8,780 bases of DNA from contig CALEMB010000231.1 of assembly GCA_937902805.1 (NCBI GenBank), positions 1-8,780 on the forward strand. The letters run 5' to 3'. The position numbers were made by a program, and so were the translations under genes. This document shows, piece by piece, positions 6,731 to 8,780 of this stretch. Source of the stretch: an uncultured Bacteroidales bacterium (GTDB taxonomy: Bacteria > Bacteroidota > Bacteroidia > Bacteroidales > F082). The notes beneath the pieces are model-generated. The model saw only the letters and a list, made by a program, of their open reading frames with translations, did no database searches and had not been told where the DNA came from. The first letter of the stretch is position 1; every line of letters starts with the position of its first letter.

Positions 6731-6736
6731 TCATTT

Positions 6737-6770
6737 AACTGAATAACTGAATAACTAACAACTGACAACT
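6737..6770 (+). repeat. Degenerate short tandem repeat directly upstream of the second transporter start
   Basis: Successive units read AACTGAAT, AACTGAAT, AACTAAC, AACTGAC, AACT and then ATG at 6771. The A-rich, G-poor tract should leave the start codon unpaired, and it replaces any Shine-Dalgarno sequence. No TAnnTTTG box is visible between 6684 and 6770, so the gene may be transcribed from the promoter at 4942. Confidence 0.7.
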
Positions 6771-8453
6771 ATGTTCAAGGGTCATCCTAAAGGGCTTTAC
6801 GCCCTCGCATTGGCTAACACTGGCGAACGCTTCGGCTATTACACCATGCTGGCCATCTTCGTACTCTTTCTGCAGGCCAAATTCGGTTACAACGAGGCAC
6901 AGGCGGGCCACATCTATGGCATCTTCCTCGGATGCGTTTATTTCATGCCTCTCATCGGCGGTATGTTGGCCGACCGTTTCGGTTACGGTAAGATGGTGAA
7001 GTCGGGCATCGTGGTGATGTTTCTCGGTTACCTGCTTTTGGCAGTGCCGATGGCGACCGCTACGGCCAAAGTCACCATGTTTTCCGCATTGGCTTTGATT
7101 GCCATTGGTACCGGCCTTTTCAAAGGCAATCTTCAAGTGATGGTGGGTAACCTTTATGACGAGGCCAAATACAGTGCCTTCCGCGACAACGGCTTCAGCC
7201 TGTTCTATATGGCCATCAACATCGGCTCGATGTTTGCTCCTATGGCTGCTACCAAAGTGACGAATTTGTTCCTCGGTAAGGCAGGCTTCACTTACGTGCC
7301 GCAAATTCCTTCCTTGGCACACCAATATTTGGATGGCACCATCAAGCCAGAAGCACTTTCGCATTTTGAGGCTTTGGCCGTGCAACAAGGCGGTAACGTC
7401 AACGATTTGGCTGGCTTTGCTAACAACTACATTGATGCCTTGTCGGGTGCCTACAACTACGGTTTCGGTGTGGCTTGTCTCTCGCTGATTCTCTCTATGG
7501 CGATTTATCTCAGTTGCCGCAATTGGTTCAAGCACGCTGATGTCAACACCAAGCAGGCCAAGGCAATGGGAAGCACTACGGTGAATGTGGTGGAACTCTC
7601 CAAGGAGCAAACCCGCGAGCGCATCACCGCCTTGGTGATGGTTTTCGCTGTGGTCATCTTCTTCTGGATGTCGTTCCAGCAAGCAGGTCTCTGCCTAACT
7701 TACTTTGCCCGTGACTACACGCAAAATACGGTGAGTGGTTTCACTCGTTTTGGCTTCAACATTTGGTCGTTGACTTTGGTCGCCGTTTCGATTTATACGA
7801 TGTTTGGGGCGGCTCAGGCCACCAAGCCTTTGAATCGTGGCATCTTATGCGGCATAACAGTGTTTTTGTGGGTTATGGCATTGACGGTCTATAAAGTTAT
7901 GCCCGACCCGATCAATGTGCTACCGCAGCAGTATCAGCAGTTCAATCCCTTCTTTGTGGTCGCCCTGACGCCAGTCTCGATGGCGGTTTTCGGAGCCTTG
8001 GCAAAGAAAGGCAAGGAGCCTTCCTCGCCGCGCAAGATTGGTATGGGTATGATTGTCGCAGCATTGGGATTCCTCATTCTGGTGATTTGTTCCATCCCGT
8101 TAGCCAGTCCTGCCGAACTGAAGGCACAAGGTGGTGTGAGCAGCACTTTGGTTTCACCCAATTGGCTGATTAGTACCTATTTTGTGTTGACCTTTGCCGA
8201 GTTGTTGCTGAGTCCTATCGGCATCTCCTTCGTCACGAAGGTGGCGCCGCCCAAGTACAAAGGCATGATGATGGGCATGTGGTTCTGTGTGACCGCCATC
8301 GGCAACTATCTCACCAGCGTCATCGCCCACATCTGGGGCACCGGTATGCCGCTCTGGATGGTTTGGGGTGTCCTCGTCGTGCTCTGTCTGCTTTCTGCCG
8401 TGTTCATCTTCTCCATCATGAAGCGCTTGGAGCGAGCTACTTCAGGATGCTGA
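6771..8453 (+). CDS. POT/PTR2-family transporter, second paralog with an internal insertion
   Basis: The product is a 560-residue inner-membrane protein of the POT family, clearly related to but diverged from the preceding gene product. Shared marks: HPKG, GERFGYY (residues 18-24), GGMLADRFG (63-71), GTGLFKGN (113-120) with K118, FYMAINIGS (145-153), FFWMSFQQAG (297-306), PSSPRKIGMG (417-426), and FAELLLSPIGISFVTKVAP (475-493) with E477. It starts at the first helix with no extra N-terminal segment. Between the FARD segment (312-315) and FNPFFVV (391-397) it has about 60 more residues than its neighbour, including two hydrophobic stretches (about 331-347 and 357-376) that could be an added helical pair. 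As in its neighbour, the ExxER glutamate is Asn (N16); the 'YYGMR' arginine is Leu (L27). The equal length of the two proteins is therefore coincidental. ATG 6771 is chosen because the protein begins at the canonical HPKG motif. Peptide uptake is the family expectation, but neither substrate nor coupling ion can be read from the sequence. Confidence 0.93.
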   Translation: MFKGHPKGLYALALANTGERFGYYTMLAIFVLFLQAKFGYNEAQAGHIYGIFLGCVYFMPLIGGMLADRFGYGKMVKSGIVVMFLGYLLLAVPMATATAKVTMFSALALIAIGTGLFKGNLQVMVGNLYDEAKYSAFRDNGFSLFYMAINIGSMFAPMAATKVTNLFLGKAGFTYVPQIPSLAHQYLDGTIKPEALSHFEALAVQQGGNVNDLAGFANNYIDALSGAYNYGFGVACLSLILSMAIYLSCRNWFKHADVNTKQAKAMGSTTVNVVELSKEQTRERITALVMVFAVVIFFWMSFQQAGLCLTYFARDYTQNTVSGFTRFGFNIWSLTLVAVSIYTMFGAAQATKPLNRGILCGITVFLWVMALTVYKVMPDPINVLPQQYQQFNPFFVVALTPVSMAVFGALAKKGKEPSSPRKIGMGMIVAALGFLILVICSIPLASPAELKAQGGVSSTLVSPNWLISTYFVLTFAELLLSPIGISFVTKVAPPKYKGMMMGMWFCVTAIGNYLTSVIAHIWGTGMPLWMVWGVLVVLCLLSAVFIFSIMKRLERATSGC

Positions 8454-8467
8454 TAATCAATTTGCTG

Positions 8468-8495
8468 ACAAAGGCTTGCTTCGGCAAGCCTTTGT
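8468..8495 (+). terminator. UUCG-tetraloop terminator after the second transporter gene
   Basis: ACAAAGGCTTGC (8468-8479) is perfectly complementary to GCAAGCCTTTGT (8484-8495), capped by the very stable C(TTCG)G tetraloop and followed by TGTTTTAT. It is a strong intrinsic terminator that separates the transporter pair from the etfB promoter. The stem is nearly the same as that of the hairpin at 6705-6730. Confidence 0.9.
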
Positions 8496-8546
8496 TGTTT
8501 TATGAGTGCATTTTTCGGGAAAGTGAACGTTTAAATAATTTTTTCG

Positions 8547-8554
8547 TATTTTTG
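8547..8554 (+). promoter_or_regulatory. etfB promoter -7 box
   Basis: TATTTTTG fits TAnnTTTG and lies downstream of the terminator, about 56 bases before ATG 8611. A T-rich run precedes it; a distinct -33 element is not evident. Confidence 0.55.
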
Positions 8555-8610
8555 CCGCCGAAATTGCGAGGGAATCTTCGCAGTTGAATTGAAAACGAGA
8601 TTTTTATTTT

Positions 8611-8780
8611 ATGACAAAACCATTGAAAATCGTGGTGCTTGCCAAGCAAGTGCCCGATACTAGAAATGTGGGTAAAGACGCCATGACGCCCGAGGGCACC
8701 GTGAACCGCGCCGCATTGCCCGCCATCTTCAACCCTGAAGATTTGGATGCCCTTGAACAGGCCCTGCGCTTCAAGGAACA
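8611..8780 (+). CDS. etfB: Electron transfer flavoprotein, beta subunit (partial, 5' end)
   Basis: Only the first 56 codons are present before the window ends. The translation begins MTKPLKIVVLAKQVPDT and continues with GTVNRAALPAIFNPEDLDAL (residues 29-48). This is the typical N terminus of EtfB/FixA-type proteins: the KIVVLAKQVPDT strand-loop and the N-R-x-x-x-P-x-x-x-N-P-x-D segment. EtfB pairs with EtfA to carry electrons between acyl-CoA dehydrogenases or other dehydrogenases and the respiratory chain or a bifurcating partner. An etfA gene would be expected just beyond the edge. The start at 8611 is preceded by ATTTTTATTTT with no Shine-Dalgarno sequence, as is usual for Bacteroidetes. 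It has its own promoter and is insulated from the transporter genes by a terminator. Confidence 0.9.
   Translation, partial: MTKPLKIVVLAKQVPDTRNVGKDAMTPEGTVNRAALPAIFNPEDLDALEQALRFKE

Noticed and set aside
5880..7682. Two minus-strand open frames (5880-6734 and 6735-7682) antisense to the transporters
   Set aside because: Their His/Glu/Gln-rich, low-complexity translations are shadows of membrane-protein codons on the other strand, and no promoter or start context supports them.
8279..8587. Open frame overlapping the end of the second transporter, the terminator and the etfB promoter
   Set aside because: It crosses a strong terminator hairpin and a promoter, and the first half is an out-of-frame reading of the transporter.

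Overview
The window looks like chromosomal DNA from a member of the Bacteroidetes, most likely the order Bacteroidales. Five predicted promoters carry the Bacteroidetes -7 box TAnnTTTG (TATCTTTG, TATATTTG, TACTTTTG, TATCTTTG, TATTTTTG), and no start codon has a convincing GGAGG-type ribosome binding site. The encoded proteins (an AAA/DUF4143 ATPase, ValRS, two 'NMGERFGYY/NTGERFGYY' POT transporters, EtfB) are of kinds common in that phylum. Genus cannot be fixed from the sequence.

Layout. (1) 1-80 is the tail of an unidentified upstream region plus a long hairpin. (2) 81-1223, minus strand, is a DUF4143-type AAA ATPase bracketed by two copies of a 30-base repeat that differ at one base. (3) 1224-1470 is a compact divergent control region with two opposed promoters and two inverted repeats. 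(4) 1471-2025, plus strand, is a small exported protein of unknown function in very AT-rich DNA. (5) 2097-2131 is a bidirectional terminator between convergent genes. (6) 2157-4853, minus strand, is valS. (7) 4854-5000 is a divergent promoter region. (8) 5001-6683 and 6771-8453, plus strand, are two diverged, tandem POT-family (peptide/H+ symporter family) transporters. Each is followed by a hairpin with nearly the same stem but a different stable tetraloop. (9) 8547-8780 holds the promoter and first 56 codons of an electron transfer flavoprotein beta subunit, cut by the window end.

How the genes fit together. valS, the transporter pair and etfB are ordinary, separately promoted housekeeping or nutrient-uptake units, and I see no functional operon joining them. 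The left 2 kb is different. It is clearly more AT-rich than valS, and it combines a repeat-flanked ATPase with an orphan exported protein, so it is the accessory-looking part. The most notable observations are the 30-base repeat at both ends of the ATPase transcript, the absence in both POT proteins of two normally conserved charged residues of helix 1, and the twin terminators. I found no CRISPR array, tRNA, rRNA or insertion sequence, and I cannot claim a wholly new system here.
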